64,000 nt of DNA. Origin: Xanthostigma xanthostigma. Lineage: Eukaryota > Arthropoda > Insecta > Raphidioptera > Raphidiidae. The notes under the pieces are model-generated. The model worked only from the letters and a program-made list of their open reading frames with translations. It had not been told where the DNA came from and did not search any database. Below are positions 1-11,887 of the stretch, piece by piece. The stretch lies in assembly GCA_963575645.1 (NCBI GenBank), contig OY754467.1, forward strand, positions 38,313,108-38,377,107, read 5' to 3'. Positions within the stretch are counted from its first letter, which is position 1; each line of letters starts with the position of its first letter. The position numbers were made by a program, and so were the translations under genes.

Positions 1-30
1 CCCGGGTAGAACCGGGGCGCACCGCTATAA
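1..30 (+). mobile_element. Helitron 3' end, cut by window edge
   Basis: The first bases match the hairpin-type 3' terminus of the other Helitrons here (CCCGGGTGAAACCGGGACGG...CCGCTAG). The final tetranucleotide reads CTAT instead of CTAG, so this copy is decayed. Its body lies outside the window. Confidence 0.6.
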
Positions 31-78
31 AATATAAAATCTACGACTGATTAAAACAACTGAAGTTAAATTGAAACA

Positions 79-685
79 CACTTTTGACGTGATAACGTCT
101 TATAAATTGATGAATCACCAATCTTATAAATTAATGAAACACCGGCTGCATGCACGAAAAAGTGTAACGTTCCTAACGTTCCTAACGTTCGTAACGTTCC
201 GCCTGACTCTGTGCGTTCTTTTCTCGAAAACGGCCCTAACGATTTGGATGAAATTTACTGAAAAGGGATTTTGGGGGGCAAAAAATCGTTTTAGCTAGGT
301 CTCATCTTTCGAAAAAATCGTTTTCATACATTTTTTATCATTATAAAAATTAATTTTTTGACGTATGAAAATACTTAAATATTGTAAGTAGGTTTTGGAA
401 TTTTATATAAACAGTGAAACAATTGTTTTCAAAATATTATGACAATTAATCTTTGAGACTTAAAATAAATACGAAAGAAAGAAAGTTAAAAAAAACAATT
501 ATTATTAAATAGGTGGTGAGTATTTTAATACATAAAATTAACCTAAATTTGAAGCGAAAGATGCAATATCATAGATTCGAATTATTATAATTATTATATG
601 TAGAATTTAGGTTATGTATTACGGAATACGTTATCACGTAAAACTATCGTCCGTAAACCGACTTTACAGACAACCAATTTTTTCT
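79..685 (+). repeat. Unclassified repeat family X, copy 1
   Basis: One of three related copies. It opens with TTTTGACGTGATAACGTC and closes with ...ACGTTATCACGTAAAA followed by an arm ending GACAACCAATTTTTT. ACGTGATAACGT is present near both ends in opposite orientation, as in a terminal-inverted-repeat DNA element. Near the left end are short tandem units of the type GTAACGTTC. The right half is about 320 bp of AT-rich sequence shared with the copy inside the 20.4 kb Helitron. No coding capacity is visible and I cannot assign a superfamily. Confidence 0.65.
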
Positions 686-2041
686 TTTAATCTACACCTT
701 ATGGAAATTTATTCGCTGCGCATTTGCAGACATGCACTATAAATGGACATTTTCTTAAGAGTGAACTATAACTTAATGCAGATTTCATTCTTAGAGACTA
801 TTTAGCCAACTGTGACAATCGATTTAAACACGTAGTTTTGAAGTTGAGATTTTTGACACAAAAAGCAGAAATTAAATTTTTAATGAACGAATATTCATTT
901 TGTACCTATACACATTATTGTTAGATTCAAGACGTTAGTTTGACGTTTGACCACCAGAGAAATATCACAGTTCATTATTCAAGCCTTGTTTCACAGGAAA
1001 CGGCTATTCAATGCAATTAATAACGCAACTATACAATACAAAACAATATGGTTGTTAGTAACCGATATTTCTTCGAGAAATGGTTTACCATGTTATTTAT
1101 TATTTAACTAACCGATAGTACTGGTAATTTTAAACCAATAAAAGAATAAGTTCTGGCTTTTGGGGTTCCGTACGCAAAAAGATGAAACTGTACCGTTCTC
1201 ACTATTTTTTCAGTGTATCACAGTCTTCTATGTGCAAGGAGGCGGAGTTACAAATTTGTCGATGCGAGCGTTTGTGGTGAGCAATAGGGGAAACTTCATA
1301 ATCAAATTTTCCGTATGTCAGTGAGCAATGTTTATTAAAAGTAAAAATAGCTATGATTTTAAAAAGTTTTTTAATTACAAAGAAAACATGGGTATAACTA
1401 GGCGATCTTGAAATGCTTGTGTTCCGGGCTGTTGCGCTGATGCCTGATGGCGACTTAAGTAAAATAAAGATCATTGGCATCAATTTTTTGACGTTACGCT
1501 GTCAGTGTAAACAAATTAATTATTTATATTTTGTGCGTCATAATTGATAAATCAATAATTCTCTCGTACCTTTTATGTTATGCTATTTATATAATGGTTT
1601 ACAATCTGATGTTTATTGTATATAAAATTAACAGCAGTTTTCCTTATTACATTTTTTTGACACATCATGGCCAACTAAAGTTTTTGACTTATCACAATAG
1701 AAACATGTCGCGATTTCCATAAAAAGTGAGTTAAATAATACTCTCTTACTCACTAGCGGCGCTAGTAGGCTTCATGCATAAAGTCAATAGGCACGATGAC
1801 AGATTTTGAAATCCCGTTCTATAATGTAGGTACACGTTTACTATTTCCAAAAAATCCATTATTTAAGCAATAAATTAAATTTTAACCCAAATTGTTGTAT
1901 TTTTATGTATTTTGAATTAAGCGCAAAAAAGCCCGTAGGTGTCATGGCGTCCGCTTGTGGCGTCACGCCTAAATATCAACTGATATTAGATGTTGTATTT
2001 AAGGGTGTAGAGCTGTGGTGCAGAGGTATTTCATAGATAGG
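686..2041. other. Unassigned AT-rich sequence
   Basis: No recognisable gene, RNA or mobile element. There is a perfect small palindrome, ACTAGCG-G-CGCTAGT, near 1751-1765. A phrase similar to the GGGTTCCGTAC repeat at 59.5 kb occurs near 1165. Open frames are short and resemble nothing known. Confidence 0.4.
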
Positions 2042-2053
2042 TATGTAAATTTA

Positions 2054-2486
2054 CTAACCGACCTGGGTGAAATCACTAGACTTGCATTCGGGAGGTGCCG
2101 GGTTTGAATCCCGGCGGGGGCACATGTGGCAGGAAATTTTTCCTGCTACCTCTCGCCGAGAAACAGTAATTTCTGTAATGGCCGTCTTGTTGAGGTTTTC
2201 CAAGGTTTCCCTTAAAAATTCGAGATAAATATCGAGATGGTTTTTTATTCAAGACCATGGCCGATTACCTGTCAAACTTCTATGCTCAAAATTTGCCTAC
2301 CTTACCCTAATATCCTAAAATTCCTTCATTCGCCCATTGCTATTAATTAAGTGGAAGTTGAAAAAATGTAGAAAATAACGGGAAGTGTCATAGATGGAAA
2401 ATAGTAATGCTGCGAATGGCGTCTGTTATGACATAAAGTCGAGAAACAGACGTTAACTGCATAATAATAATTATTATTATTATTAT
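2054..2486 (+). mobile_element. tRNA-derived SINE, copy 1, with (ATT)n tail
   Basis: The tRNA-like head has a Pol III B box (GGGTTTGAATCC) but part of its A-box region is deleted compared with the 49.6 kb copy. The body contains the family's conserved phrases CTCGCCGAGAAAC, GAGATGGTT and GCGAATGGCGTCTGTTATG, and the 3' end is (ATT)n. The flanks are a 12 bp direct repeat, TATGTAAATTTA, at 2042-2053 and 2487-2498. That duplication plus the simple-repeat tail indicates retrotransposition by a LINE partner. Confidence 0.85.
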
Positions 2487-2498
2487 TATGTAAATTTA

Positions 2499-3374
2499 TT
2501 TATAGACCAGTGAAGTTAGCTTTTGACAAGGACAAAATTAATAACAGAAAACGAATGACGAGGAAAGGAAGAAACTGCCGTCAGAAATACAGAAACAAAA
2601 AATTCAAATGCGTAAAAGGCCGGAGGGCTGTGGGGGGCACGTTTAAGGGGTCAAACGCAGTTTTTCGTTATTTCCGGCGAAAGTAGACCTCCAATCGAAA
2701 AATGTTGTATGGCAATGTTGTAGGTATTAAAAGGATCTACAACTTTTATAAATATAATTTTTCACATAACCTTAAAGATTCAGAGAAATATCGAAAAAAC
2801 CGTGTTTTTCGTTTTTAATTTTTTTCTCCTGCAAAAATGATTTTTTGTTCATGAAATTTTCAGGAGACTTACCTTTCTATGTCCTTAATAAGCTGTAATT
2901 TTTTCGAATAAAAAAAAATTAATTTGCCAATGCAATTATTAACAAACAACCGAAAAATTACCCCTAACTTCAACCTAAAAAAGTAATGTAAAAATTTCAG
3001 ATTTTCAAAAATCGTAGTATGGGGTTTTCTTCGTTAAAATGTCTACTTTCAGATGGTGTATTACATTTGTTAATGTAGCATTGAATTCCCCTTTTATGAA
3101 TGATTTTAACTGTACATTTTCATATATAATTGCTAAATTTGAACAATATTGTTCAACCTTTATGAAAATTTTATATGAATGTATATAGAGAAAAAAATGG
3201 AGATTTAGAAAATGTAAAGAAATAGCCACTTCCAGTTAAACGTGAAGTACAAAAAAATATACCTCAGCAGTTTCCGATAGTAAAACTCGAGTTGAACAAA
3301 AAAACTATTTAAACTTTTTTGTTGTATCTAGTAGGATACACGAATTATTCACTGTTACCATTTTTGATGAACGC
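2499..3374. other. Unassigned AT-rich sequence
   Basis: No gene or repeat recognised. A TTTAAGGGGTCAAACG phrase near 2641 looks like the end of a TTAA-type element, but I found no matching opposite end. Confidence 0.35.
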
Positions 3375-3517
3375 ACTGTATACAGGCATGAAAAGTAGCT
3401 ATTTTATAGGCAGGTGTGCAAAAAAAAGAACATTCGCAACTCGTACATCCTTTGCTAATGATGGACTATAATAGATATGCGACAAAACGTTTGGCAATTG
3501 AACAGCCTGTATACAGT
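3375..3517. repeat. Possible 143 bp terminal-inverted-repeat element
   Basis: A perfect 13 bp inverted pair bounds the segment: ACTGTATACAGGC on the left, GCCTGTATACAGT on the right. No clear target duplication is visible and no second copy was found, so a chance pair cannot be excluded. Confidence 0.35.
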
Positions 3518-3861
3518 TGATGTGTGTTTACATAGTAGTCGATCGGCCAAACATAAAGGCTGGGAACCAAAATGGTACGACCGCGATAGCCGTAACATGT
3601 TTAAATTAATAATATGACTTGTCAAAATCGGAACATGTGATAGAAAATGCTGCTGCCTTTAAAATACAATGACCGCGCTCAACCGGACAATCCATACATG
3701 TACGGATACAGTGGTACCCACGCAACTGCACAATTCCAAAACGTTTAGGATTGCGTTCAGAAAGTTTCCCCGGACAGTAAGAGTTGCCCAAATCCGTTCA
3801 AAAAAAACGGAAGCTCGATTTTAATATAAAACTCAAAAAAAAACCTCTTTTATAGCAATGC

Positions 3862-3972
3862 GGACTAAAAAGTAAAAAAATATTTTTTTAATGTAAAGAT
3901 TTTGTTCAACAGCGATAGGGAGTCCTCCTATATCGAATTGATGGACTTCCTATCGCTGTTGAACAAAATCGT
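3862..3972. repeat. Hairpin with 22 bp perfect stem beside an ACTAAAAAGTAAAAAA motif
   Basis: Arms at 3898-3919 and 3949-3970 pair perfectly (GATTTTGTTCAACAGCGATAGG and its complement), with further pairing inside. Just upstream is CGGACTAAAAAGTAAAAAA, the same motif that lies at the base of the giant hairpins at 11.3 and 11.9 kb. Those hairpins have a completely different stem sequence. A SINE follows within 40 bp. Confidence 0.6.
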
Positions 3973-4006
3973 TATATGTATTTAAATTTTTTTCTCATTT
4001 TTACCG

Positions 4007-4333
4007 TTTCTCGCCGAGAAACGGTAATTCCATCTTATTGAGGTTTTCCATGGTTTCCCTCAACAATTCCAGATAAATAGCGAGATGGTTCCTTATTCAA
4101 GGCCATGGCATATTACCTGTAAAACTCCTATGCTCAGAATTTGCCTATCTTATCCTAATTTCCTAAAAATTCCTTCATTCGCCCATCGCTATTAATTAAG
4201 TTGAAGTTTAAAAATTGTACAGAAAATAACGGAAAGTGTGGTAGAAAAAGAAAACATAGTAATGGTGCGAATGGCGTCTGTTATGACATAAAGTCGAGAA
4301 ACGGACGTTAAACGCATTATTATTATTATTTTT
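4007..4333 (+). mobile_element. tRNA-derived SINE, copy 2, 5' truncated
   Basis: It starts at the TCTCGCCGAGAAACGG core and therefore lacks the tRNA head and Pol III promoter. It has a small internal deletion after GGTAATTCC. The body and the (ATT)n tail (from about 4316) match the other SINE copies. Confidence 0.8.
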
Positions 4334-4892
4334 TACTTTGTTATGTTAATTATAACCTTACCTATAAACCAACACTCAAAATTTCTATGATTATATAAAT
4401 TATTTATATATATGTCAGGGATTCTTAACGCGTGTGTAAAATTTCAAATTAATCAGAAGTCTGGACGTGGGTGAAAATTAAATGATAAGATTCCATTAGA
4501 TAGATACATCATTCATACATACAGTGGAGTTAATAAAAGAGAATTTTTTATCAAATCAAACTTTGAGAAGGTTCTTTGTTTTTGTTATTTTTAATTGCGA
4601 GTATCATTAAAGTATATAATATTTTTCCAATCAGTTCAGGCATTTTTATTTGTGTTAACTCTTTTCTTTAGTCACGCACTCCCTGCACACAAATTGCTAT
4701 TTCAAATATACTGCATTTCGTACATTTTCAGTGTCGGCAGGTGATTTCGATTCATCCCATATCAAAATAATCCCAGAAACTGCTTTCAATCACGAAATCT
4801 TATTTTCGGTTATGACTTTTAAAGATAAAAATACATTTAGCATTGCCATTTATCCTGATCTTCATGTTTATTTAGTACTTCTTTTGTTATAC
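4334..4892. other. Unassigned AT-rich sequence
   Basis: No feature recognised beyond low-complexity A/T runs. Confidence 0.35.
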
Positions 4893-5710
4893 ATATTCAT
4901 ATACTTTTATAATATAATATACATACTAGTGATGTGCCGTATATTCGTATCCGTATCCGTATCCGCGGATATCCGAGGGAGAAGAAAGATCCGTATCCGT
5001 ATCCATTAGTTTTATGGCGGATCTTTTACGGATCTTTTACCTTATTAATTTTCAATTCATAGATGAAATTTTATATATATAAAAACTGTTAAATTCCATT
5101 CAGATTATTTTTTATGTCTTAAAATCGTATTTGGCACCTTTATATTGGAAAAATTTATCATAGTGAGTACCATACCAATAGTACATAACTCTAAGGTGCT
5201 AATAAAAAACTATCTTTATAATGAGATATTGCAGATCGATCTTTGGAAAGAGACAATCTGTTATGAGAGTTAACTCTTAAAGAAGTCAATAACTTTTTCC
5301 CATAACAGATAGTCTCTTTCCAAAGGTCGATGTGCAATATTTACCGCCGCGTACTCTAAGAAAGTTAAGATCCGTATCCGTATCCGTATTCGCGGATCTT
5401 GAAACCAAATATCCGCGGAGATGCATTTTTAACGATCCGGCACATCTCTAATACATACTACCAAGTACTGGAATAAAATCGGAATCGAACCATTAGGGTG
5501 CAAAATATACTTCTGTCGTAAGAGCTCATTGGTTCTGATTGGTTAACGCCATAAACAAAGACATACAACTGTTGATAAAGAGAAAGGTATACTCCATGCT
5601 AATGTATTGTAACAATAATCAAGGAATTACTTCAAAAAAGAGACGCAAATATATTTTCGATACGCTTTGATGCCTTCTCTCATCGCACATTGAGTAAATG
5701 GACAATGCTT
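4893..5710 (+). repeat. Repeat family Z, copy 1, interrupted by a hAT element
   Basis: The flanks of the 4927-5450 element (CATATACTTTTAT on the left; ACTACCAAG...CGAACCATTAGGG and onward on the right) match, in reverse, the sequence at 24.39-25.39 kb. The right part includes CATTGGTTCTGATTGG and ends near GCACATTGAGTAAATG. Family Z is unclassified. This copy lacks the LTR-like insertion of copy 2 and shows that element's empty site near 5617-5625. Confidence 0.7.
4927..5450. mobile_element. hAT-type miniature element with perfect 8 bp duplication
   Basis: Termini are TAGTGATGTGCCG and CGGCACATCTCTA (12 of 13 matching), flanked by identical 8 bp copies of ATACATAC at 4919-4926 and 5451-5458. 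An 8 bp duplication is the hAT hallmark. Subterminal CCGTATCC units repeat on both sides, and the centre is a long inverted repeat (about 5229-5337). There is no transposase, so movement would need an enzyme in trans. Confidence 0.9.
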
Positions 5711-5805
5711 GATATATCTAGTAGTTTTTTTTTTAATAGACGCGCAGCAGCTGGGCTATATGCGTTGAAGTGTGAGATATAGTACCTACCTAATTATTAT
5801 ATATA

Positions 5806-6117
5806 GGTATGTACCATATATTTAAAACCCTCTATATTGCTAGCAAAGATCGGGGACTTAAACACTACGGTGCAGACATATACGTCTGTCTCACTTATTA
5901 TACTCTGAGTCTCATGCGCATGTCTGTGAATGGATGCGCGTAAGTTGCAGCGTCATTTTGCACATGGAACTAAGCTGTAAAAGGGAGGCGGCTTGCTCTA
6001 TTCCACTTACTAAAAAGTAAGAAACAGAAAACAGTCATTTGCTGTCTCACTTCATGGGCCACGCTTCCACTTACGGCCACTAGCAATATAGAAGTTATTA
6101 AATATATGATATATACC
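5806..6117. mobile_element. Foldback element
   Basis: The ends form an imperfect inverted repeat of about 38 bp: a GGTATGTACCATATATTTAA-type arm running into CTATATTGCTAG, and its complement at 6080-6117. The middle has GC-richer short repeats around GTCTGTCTCAC. No coding capacity. Confidence 0.65.
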
Positions 6118-6428
6118 CCATATTTTTCAATTATATATTTTTAGATGTGTACATCCCTTGTAAAACAATAATAAAATGTACATTCTGTATATAAAATCGT
6201 AACAGTAAATGATGTCGTCAATAACATATATACATCTCATAAAGACAGCTAATATATCATATTTATGCATTCACAAACAGAACCCTTGGTTCAGAACATC
6301 GCCACATTTCCTAACGTACAGGGTTGACCACATGTGCTGTAGAACATGTTCACAACTGCACATCGACTAAAAGTTTGTCGTTTGTTTTAAATTGAGAAAA
6401 GGATTTTACACTTTAGCTTATAAAAATA
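6118..6428. other. Unassigned sequence
   Basis: Nothing recognised between the foldback and the pogo-type element. Confidence 0.35.
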
Positions 6429-6720
6429 CAGTAGAACCTGTGTAAGTATAACTTCGAGATAGACGCAAAATTCGAGTTTTCGACTTAGGTGGATTTTGTA
6501 AGAGGTTAAAATTCATTCTAACTAATTTTGAGTTGCTATGTTCGAGATACAGAAGTCCAATTTATTTTTTCGAGTTATGAAAGGAAAATATGTATCGATG
6601 TACTCACTGATTATTTCGACCTATAGCGGGTTGAGATTTCGAGTAATGGAGGTTTGGGGGCTTGAAGGGAACAACATTTTGTCGAGTTTTAGAGGTTTTC
6701 GACTTATCGAGGTTCTACTG
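6429..6720. mobile_element. pogo/Tigger-type miniature element (TA target)
   Basis: The left end CAGTAGAACCT and the right end AGGTTCTACTG are perfect complements, with further subterminal similarity (TAAGT...ACTTA). TA lies directly outside each end. The CAGTRGAACCTC-type end is typical of pogo/Tigger elements of the Tc1/mariner superfamily. No transposase remains. Confidence 0.85.
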
Positions 6721-6722
6721 TA

Positions 6723-7017
6723 TGCAGGTTCCTAGGTCCTAGGTGCTGACACTGTTCAACGAATCGCAACTAAATTTTAAACTGTCAATTTTCCTATCAC
6801 GATTCTTTTGTTTTTGTTTCCCCCCTACTACCCTAAATGCAGGCGATTTTTCCGAAACACGTAAATTTTTCGAAGCAGTATTTTGTCACATCGTGCGACG
6901 CCGGGTCATGACGCCACGTGAGAATTGGCCCCGTATAAAAACATAAAATATATGTAATGGCAATCTATCAAATTATATGACCTCAATAATTGTTTTACAG
7001 CACAAAACCAGCGGCCT
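6723..7017. other. Unassigned sequence
   Basis: No gene or element recognised. The stretch 6890-6940 is less AT-rich than its surroundings. Confidence 0.3.
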
Positions 7018-7021
7018 TTAA

Positions 7022-7722
7022 GGAGGTTGATTCGTTACAGTCCCAATCAAAAGTAAGTTGAATTCTAAATGGGAACTTTTCCATAATAAATTTTTACAAA
7101 AGGTTATAAGTCGATGATACCAATAAATTATTGTCATAAAGGCATAAATAAATATTTTTTTTAATATTAATTAATTATTTCAGTATTTTACTTAATGGAC
7201 TAGCTTTTGAATTTTTTGTACAAAGTTAGGTTAGAAAAAAATAAATTTATGTAAATATCTGTATTTTACATATTTTTTGCAGTAAATAATAAAAAAAGAA
7301 ATTAGAAGTAATAAAAATTTAAATTAAATCATTAAAAAGTTGAAAATTCAGTTAAAATTGTCAAGAATAAAAGTCCATAATCGAAAAGTGCTAAGGTTTA
7401 ATAATTTCTTTTATTGATTAAAAGTCTCCTAATTAAGTTGGAAAAAATATTAAAATATGCGTAAGACATCGATGCTTTACATAGTTAGTTTTCGGAACTG
7501 CTGACATTATTTGGTTATTTGCAAAAAATTAAAATGTACCGTTTGCATGCTAGGTTGACATATTTTCCATAAGACTACATGTAAAAGTTTTTTTTAATTT
7601 TTAACTTTAAAAATCTCCTAATGATTTTGGATTTTTTACAGAAAATTTTGTCATAAAAAAATCTATTAAAAAAACTTTATTTCAGATTTTTTTCATTATC
7701 TTCGTAAAACGGCTCAACCTCC
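7022..7722. mobile_element. TTAA-target miniature element, family Y copy 1
   Basis: TTAA flanks both ends (7018-7021, 7723-7726). Terminal repeats are GGAGGTTGATTCGTT and its counterpart AACGGCTCAACCTCC. A near-identical copy lies at 18.5-19.2 kb. A TTAA target is characteristic of piggyBac-type transposition, so I infer that mechanism; the termini do not match a family I can name. No ORF is preserved. Confidence 0.85.
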
Positions 7723-7726
7723 TTAA

Positions 7727-8230
7727 TTTGATGTTAGTTGAGGGCCATTTTTTTTAACATTGATATTGTTCTCCTTATCTCGATGCATTACCCATACAGA
7801 ATAGCGCCATTAGCGTTAGTGTAACAAAAGAATGTGAACTAGGGACAGATCGCTACCAACAAAAAATTTATAAAAATTCAAAAGGTAACTAAATTTAGTA
7901 GCTGTTAATACAAATAAATACACGGTATATTTAAGTAAAAATTAAACAGTTGTCAAATTTTAATCCCTGGATCTCGGCTATTTAAATAATACATTTTTGT
8001 AATGTAACTGAACGAAAAGTAAGCCATTGCACATTACAATAAAACCGCAGATACAAATAAGGTATAAAGTCAGGGCTGCCAAATTAGATATACACAGATT
8101 AAGCTGGGTTGCTTGTGTATACCGCCGCGCAAACAAAAGCATATAGGAAAAAGAGCGCCATAAAGTTGCGGTATGTTTCTTAAGTTTTCTTATTGATACT
8201 TAATAAACATGGGAAAAGTCGTTACTATGT
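7727..8230. other. Unassigned AT-rich sequence
   Basis: No feature recognised. CAGGGCTGCCAAATTAG at about 8072 resembles a hAT-type end, but no partner end was found. Confidence 0.3.
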
Positions 8231-8459
8231 GATCGCAGTGACTGTTACTCCAGTTACACAAAAATCACAGTGATAAATCACCGTGACTTTGTCACGTCAA
8301 TTCCAACCGAGCAAACACTCGGTCGGACGTTACGTCGGCTACTCGGTTGGAGCGACCGTCGTGATTGCGGTGACATAGAGCAGCATACGTTACTTTGGAA
8401 CGTAGTTACACTTCTTGTCAGATCACAGTGATCGTTTTAGACGGCTGGTCACAGTGATT
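8231..8459. repeat. Cluster of TCACAGTGA-like palindromes
   Basis: Six near-palindromic copies of TCACAGTGA or TCACCGTGA-like sites fall within 230 bp, at about 8231, 8265, 8277, 8371, 8421 and 8447. Two GC-rich ACTCGGT inverted segments lie between them. Such clustered palindromes resemble subterminal sites of hAT elements, but no terminal repeats or target duplication could be defined. Confidence 0.5.
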
Positions 8460-8649
8460 TTTTCATATTGAAGTTATTTATTCCCCAACTCTAATTCTTA
8501 ACCATTTAATCGGAATATGCCTATATTTCATCGTCCTCTCTTTCGCTACCATTTAGCTTGCAAAGCTTGCACAACAATTCTGTCGATAAATATTGACGGT
8601 ATGTTTGTTGCGTTTTAAAATTTCTGTGTTCTTTATACTATTGCAAAAA

Positions 8650-8745
8650 ATAGTAGATTGTATCTCTAATGTCGTAATGGGTTATATTTCGACGAGACGT
8701 TAAAACGAGTGTCAGCGAATTTCAACAGTCCTACCAGTCGTAATA
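8650..8745 (+). repeat. Diverged repeat shared with 59.89-59.97 kb
   Basis: The phrase GATTGTAT...TGTCGTAATGGGTTATATT, followed by an AAAACGA...CAACAGTC part, matches in reverse the end of the repeat at 59.46-59.97 kb. It is a diverged fragment with no coding capacity. Confidence 0.5.
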
Positions 8746-9373
8746 CCATTACGCGCAAAGTATATGATTTTAAAGCATGTACCTTCTATAAAATAGCTGT
8801 TTTTCACTTCATTTTCAAAATTTTTGACAGTTCACTTTTGAGAGAACTTTACTTCTATTAATAGACTATTAAAAAAACAAATGTCCAACAAACAGTGATT
8901 TACTATATGGAATCGGTATAGCGCGATCAGTTTTGTTTTACTTTACCGCGCTAGTGCGTAATGGGTCACTTTACACGCCTGTATGCATGCCTGTAGAGCA
9001 GCTATTTTATTCGATATGCGCAACATCAAAGTCGCGATATCTAGCGCCATTGAACGGCGAATCCACTGCCACTTTCATACATTATGTCAAATGGGACAAC
9101 TAGTAAAAAGTGAATTAAAATTGAAATTAATTTGCATATCAAAGTTTCAAACCAAATGTGAAAAAAAAGAAAAGTTAAAGTTTATGAAAACTGTGATCAA
9201 ATAGTTTAATAATATTAGCTAACATCACTATTTTTTTTATGTATTATTACAATTAATAATGCAGCATTTACGAATTGTCATTTTTTACCTTTGATTTTAT
9301 AATTAGTACATGTGCCGTAAAAATTTCAGCTTTCGCCGCTAAGCGCGCACAGTCGCTCAGCGTCTCCCTTCCA

Positions 9374-9420
9374 AGCAGCTGCACATAGAGACTTTCCTAT
9401 TCGCAATGTGCAGCTGCTGT
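9374..9420. repeat. Short hairpin
   Basis: AGCAGCTGCACAT and ATGTGCAGCTGCT form a 13 bp perfect stem with an 18-20 base loop, in a GC-richer patch. It could be a small structured RNA or chance; nothing else supports a gene. Confidence 0.4.
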
Positions 9421-9779
9421 TAGTAAAAATATTCGATAGATTCCTAGGACGGTTGCCCTATTAACGCGCCCTTTAATATTATCGACTACGTATATTTTTA
9501 TTTCAGTGTAGATGCATTTAGTATAAATGCAATTCATTCGTACAAAAGTTTATTAATTTAATATTGAATGCCTATGATACAATATAATTTCAAGTTAATC
9601 ATGAATATAATGCGATACTAATTAAATTTTTCCTTTGTTGTTTCCCTATTATACATGCCATAAACTGGGTGCAACAATCAGAAATCGTTACCTGCTGACC
9701 TAACAGTTACTCGAGAAACTTCATTACAATTGACTGTACGATTAATATCATGCTAAAAATGGAAATAAATAGAACAAAT

Positions 9780-10163
9780 CGTCGTTGGTTCTGTAATACC
9801 TCTTATTGCAAAAAGTAAAATTTGCAGGAAAGGCAAAAAAGTGGTTATTTCTGCAATGGATGGTAAGAACTAGCAATTTCAGAGGTATATTACTAATTCA
9901 TACTAATTATCTTCACTATACATGTTTAATTAAGACGAAGTATTTTCTTAAAAAATATTTAACGTTAATTTCGGATTTATTGGCACATGGGAGGAATTAT
10001 TTGATACAACTTTTCACATAAGAGTTACTTCCCCTTGTTGGTTACTGTAAAGTTAATTTGGAGGTATTACTAGTGTATAGAGCTCCGTTTCCTGAATCTT
10101 TTCATCTAAAAAACGTAAAATCTGCCAACTATGCACATAAGAGCTATTATAGAACCAACGACG
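9780..10163. mobile_element. Miniature inverted-repeat element
   Basis: The terminal repeat CGTCGTTGGTTCT(G/A)TAATA continues imperfectly (about 30 bp) and is mirrored at the right end. AAAT directly flanks both ends and may be a 4 bp duplication. The superfamily is uncertain. There is no coding content. Confidence 0.7.
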
Positions 10164-10564
10164 AAATGCAGAACTTCCATGTTTGCAAATTATTCTTAAT
10201 TGCGTAATTTACTAGAAATTCCTTACGTTCGCGCGCGATAGCTACTAGACTCGTAAAAATGAAAATGCTGGAATGACAGTAATTACTAAAATGGTTATAA
10301 AATCAGTATATGATGTGTTATGATACTAGAACACTTCCACTGTCGTCCCACATATCCAAGTCAATACAACACTGCTTCTATTCGGAAATACACACTTATA
10401 TAGACATTTTTAATATTTCAACTCGAAGTTGAATACAGGTTTAGGCTATAGGTACTCGAACCTGAACTGATTGACATCAAAATCAATAGGCCTGAAGTTT
10501 TCAAATAAACAAGATTTACAGCTCTTTCTTAAGAAGCGTACATATTTTAAAAGAATTTGTTCAA
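10164..10564. other. Unassigned sequence
   Basis: Nothing recognised. Confidence 0.3.
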
Positions 10565-10572
10565 AATTTTCC

Positions 10573-10702
10573 TGTTGGAAGATTAAAGGATGAATCCTGG
10601 TGGCATGGGATAGATAAACTAAGCAAATACTGAATACCTTCAGTATTTGCTTAGTTCATAGATCCTATGCAACTACGATTCATCTTTTAATCTTCCAACA
10701 TT
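10573..10702. repeat. Foldback flanked by a short direct repeat
   Basis: TTGGAAGATTAAAGGATGAATC pairs with its complement near 10680-10700, and an inner pair (AACTAAGCAAATACTGAA) forms the tip. ATTTTCCTGTT occurs just left of the foldback and again near 10752, which may be a target duplication or a local direct repeat. Confidence 0.6.
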
Positions 10703-10775
10703 TAAACAGGATCATCATCACTCTAAATTAATTATTAGAATGATTTTTCACAATTTTCCTGTTGATTTTTTTTTT

Positions 10776-11887
10776 TTTAAACGCTTTATATTAGCTTGGG
10801 TTGTAACTAACTATGTATGTATGTATGTAACTAACTACCGTAACGGAATCTTTGAGCATAATTTTCACCAATTTCCCGAAGTCTGATTAATTTGAAACTT
10901 TGCATACGTATCAAGGACCGATGACAATGCAATAATTTGATAACAGTTTCCCATTATCCTTATTAGGACCCCCAGGATTAATAAATTCTTTTATAGATCC
11001 TCTGTAGTAAACGCTTTATTTTCACCAATTTCCCGAAGTCTGATTAATTTGAAACTTTGCATACGTATCAAGGACCGATGACAATGCAATAATTTGATAA
11101 CAGTTTCCCATTATCCTTATTATTAAACGCTTTATATTAGTTTGGGTTGTAACTATGTATGTATGTCCGTAACGGAATCTTTGAGCATAATTTTCACCAA
11201 TTTACCGAAGTCTGATTAATTTGAAACTTTGCATACGTATCAAGGACCGATGACAATGCAATAATTTGATAACAGTTTCCCATTATCCTTATTAGGACCC
11301 CCAGGATTAATAAATTCTTTTATAGATCCTCACTAAAAAGTGAAAAATAAAATATAGTTTAAAAAAAACTAAAAAACACGCTTTATATCGGACTAAAAAG
11401 TAAAAAATAATTGTTTTAAAATAAGCTTAAAAAGCGTTGGGCGCTCGATGTACGAAAATGTGGAACAAAGCGCCCCACGCTTTTTAAGCTTATTTTAAAA
11501 CAATTATATTTAAACGCTTTATATTAGTTTGGGTTGTAACTATGTATGTATGTAACTAACTATGTATGTATGTCCGTAACGGAATCTTTGAGCATAATTT
11601 TCACCAATTTCCCGAAGTCTGATTAATTTGAAACTTTGCATACGTATCAAGGACCGATGACAATGCAATAATTTGATAACAGTTTCCCATTATCCTTATT
11701 AGGACCCCCAGGATTAATAAATTCTTTTAAATCTTTGAGCATAATTTTCACCAATTTCCCGAAGTCTGATTAATTTGAAACTTTGCATACGTATCAAGGA
11801 CCGATGACAATGCAATAATTTGATAACAGTTTCCCATTATCCTTATTAGGACCCCCAGGATTAATAAATTCTTTTATAGATCCTCAA
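10776..11887 (+). repeat. Tandem array of about five ~107 bp units
   Basis: The core unit runs from TTTTCACCAATTTCCCGAAG to CAGTTTCCCATTATCC. It occurs at about 10861, 11020, 11190, 11598 and 11746 with almost no divergence. Units are preceded by AAACGCTTTATATTAG, a (TATG)n tract and CCGTAACGGAATCTTTGAG, and followed by AGGACCCCCAGGATTAATAA. Unit junctions are deletions at short homologies, for example AAACGCTTTAT joined to TTTCACC near 11010 and TTCTTTTA joined to ATCTTTGAG near 11727. Near-identity implies recent amplification. Confidence 0.8.
11333..11512. repeat. Giant hairpin 1 inside the array
   Basis: The left side has ACTAAAAAGTGAAAAA and CGGACTAAAAAGTAAAAAA. The stem AATTGTTTTAAAATAAGCTT runs on through AAAAAGCG to GGGCGCT and is mirrored by AGCGCCCC...AAGCTTATTTTAAAAC. 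The loop is about 20 bases. The right arm stops where the next array unit begins, so it is shorter than in hairpin 2. Confidence 0.75.

Noticed and set aside
2641-2660. TTAA-type element start (TTTAAGGGGTCAAACG)
   Set aside because: No complementary end found downstream.
10861-11850. CRISPR-like regularly spaced repeats
   Set aside because: The repeats are over 100 bp, the spacers are not unique, and the genome is eukaryotic; this is a tandem transposon-type array.
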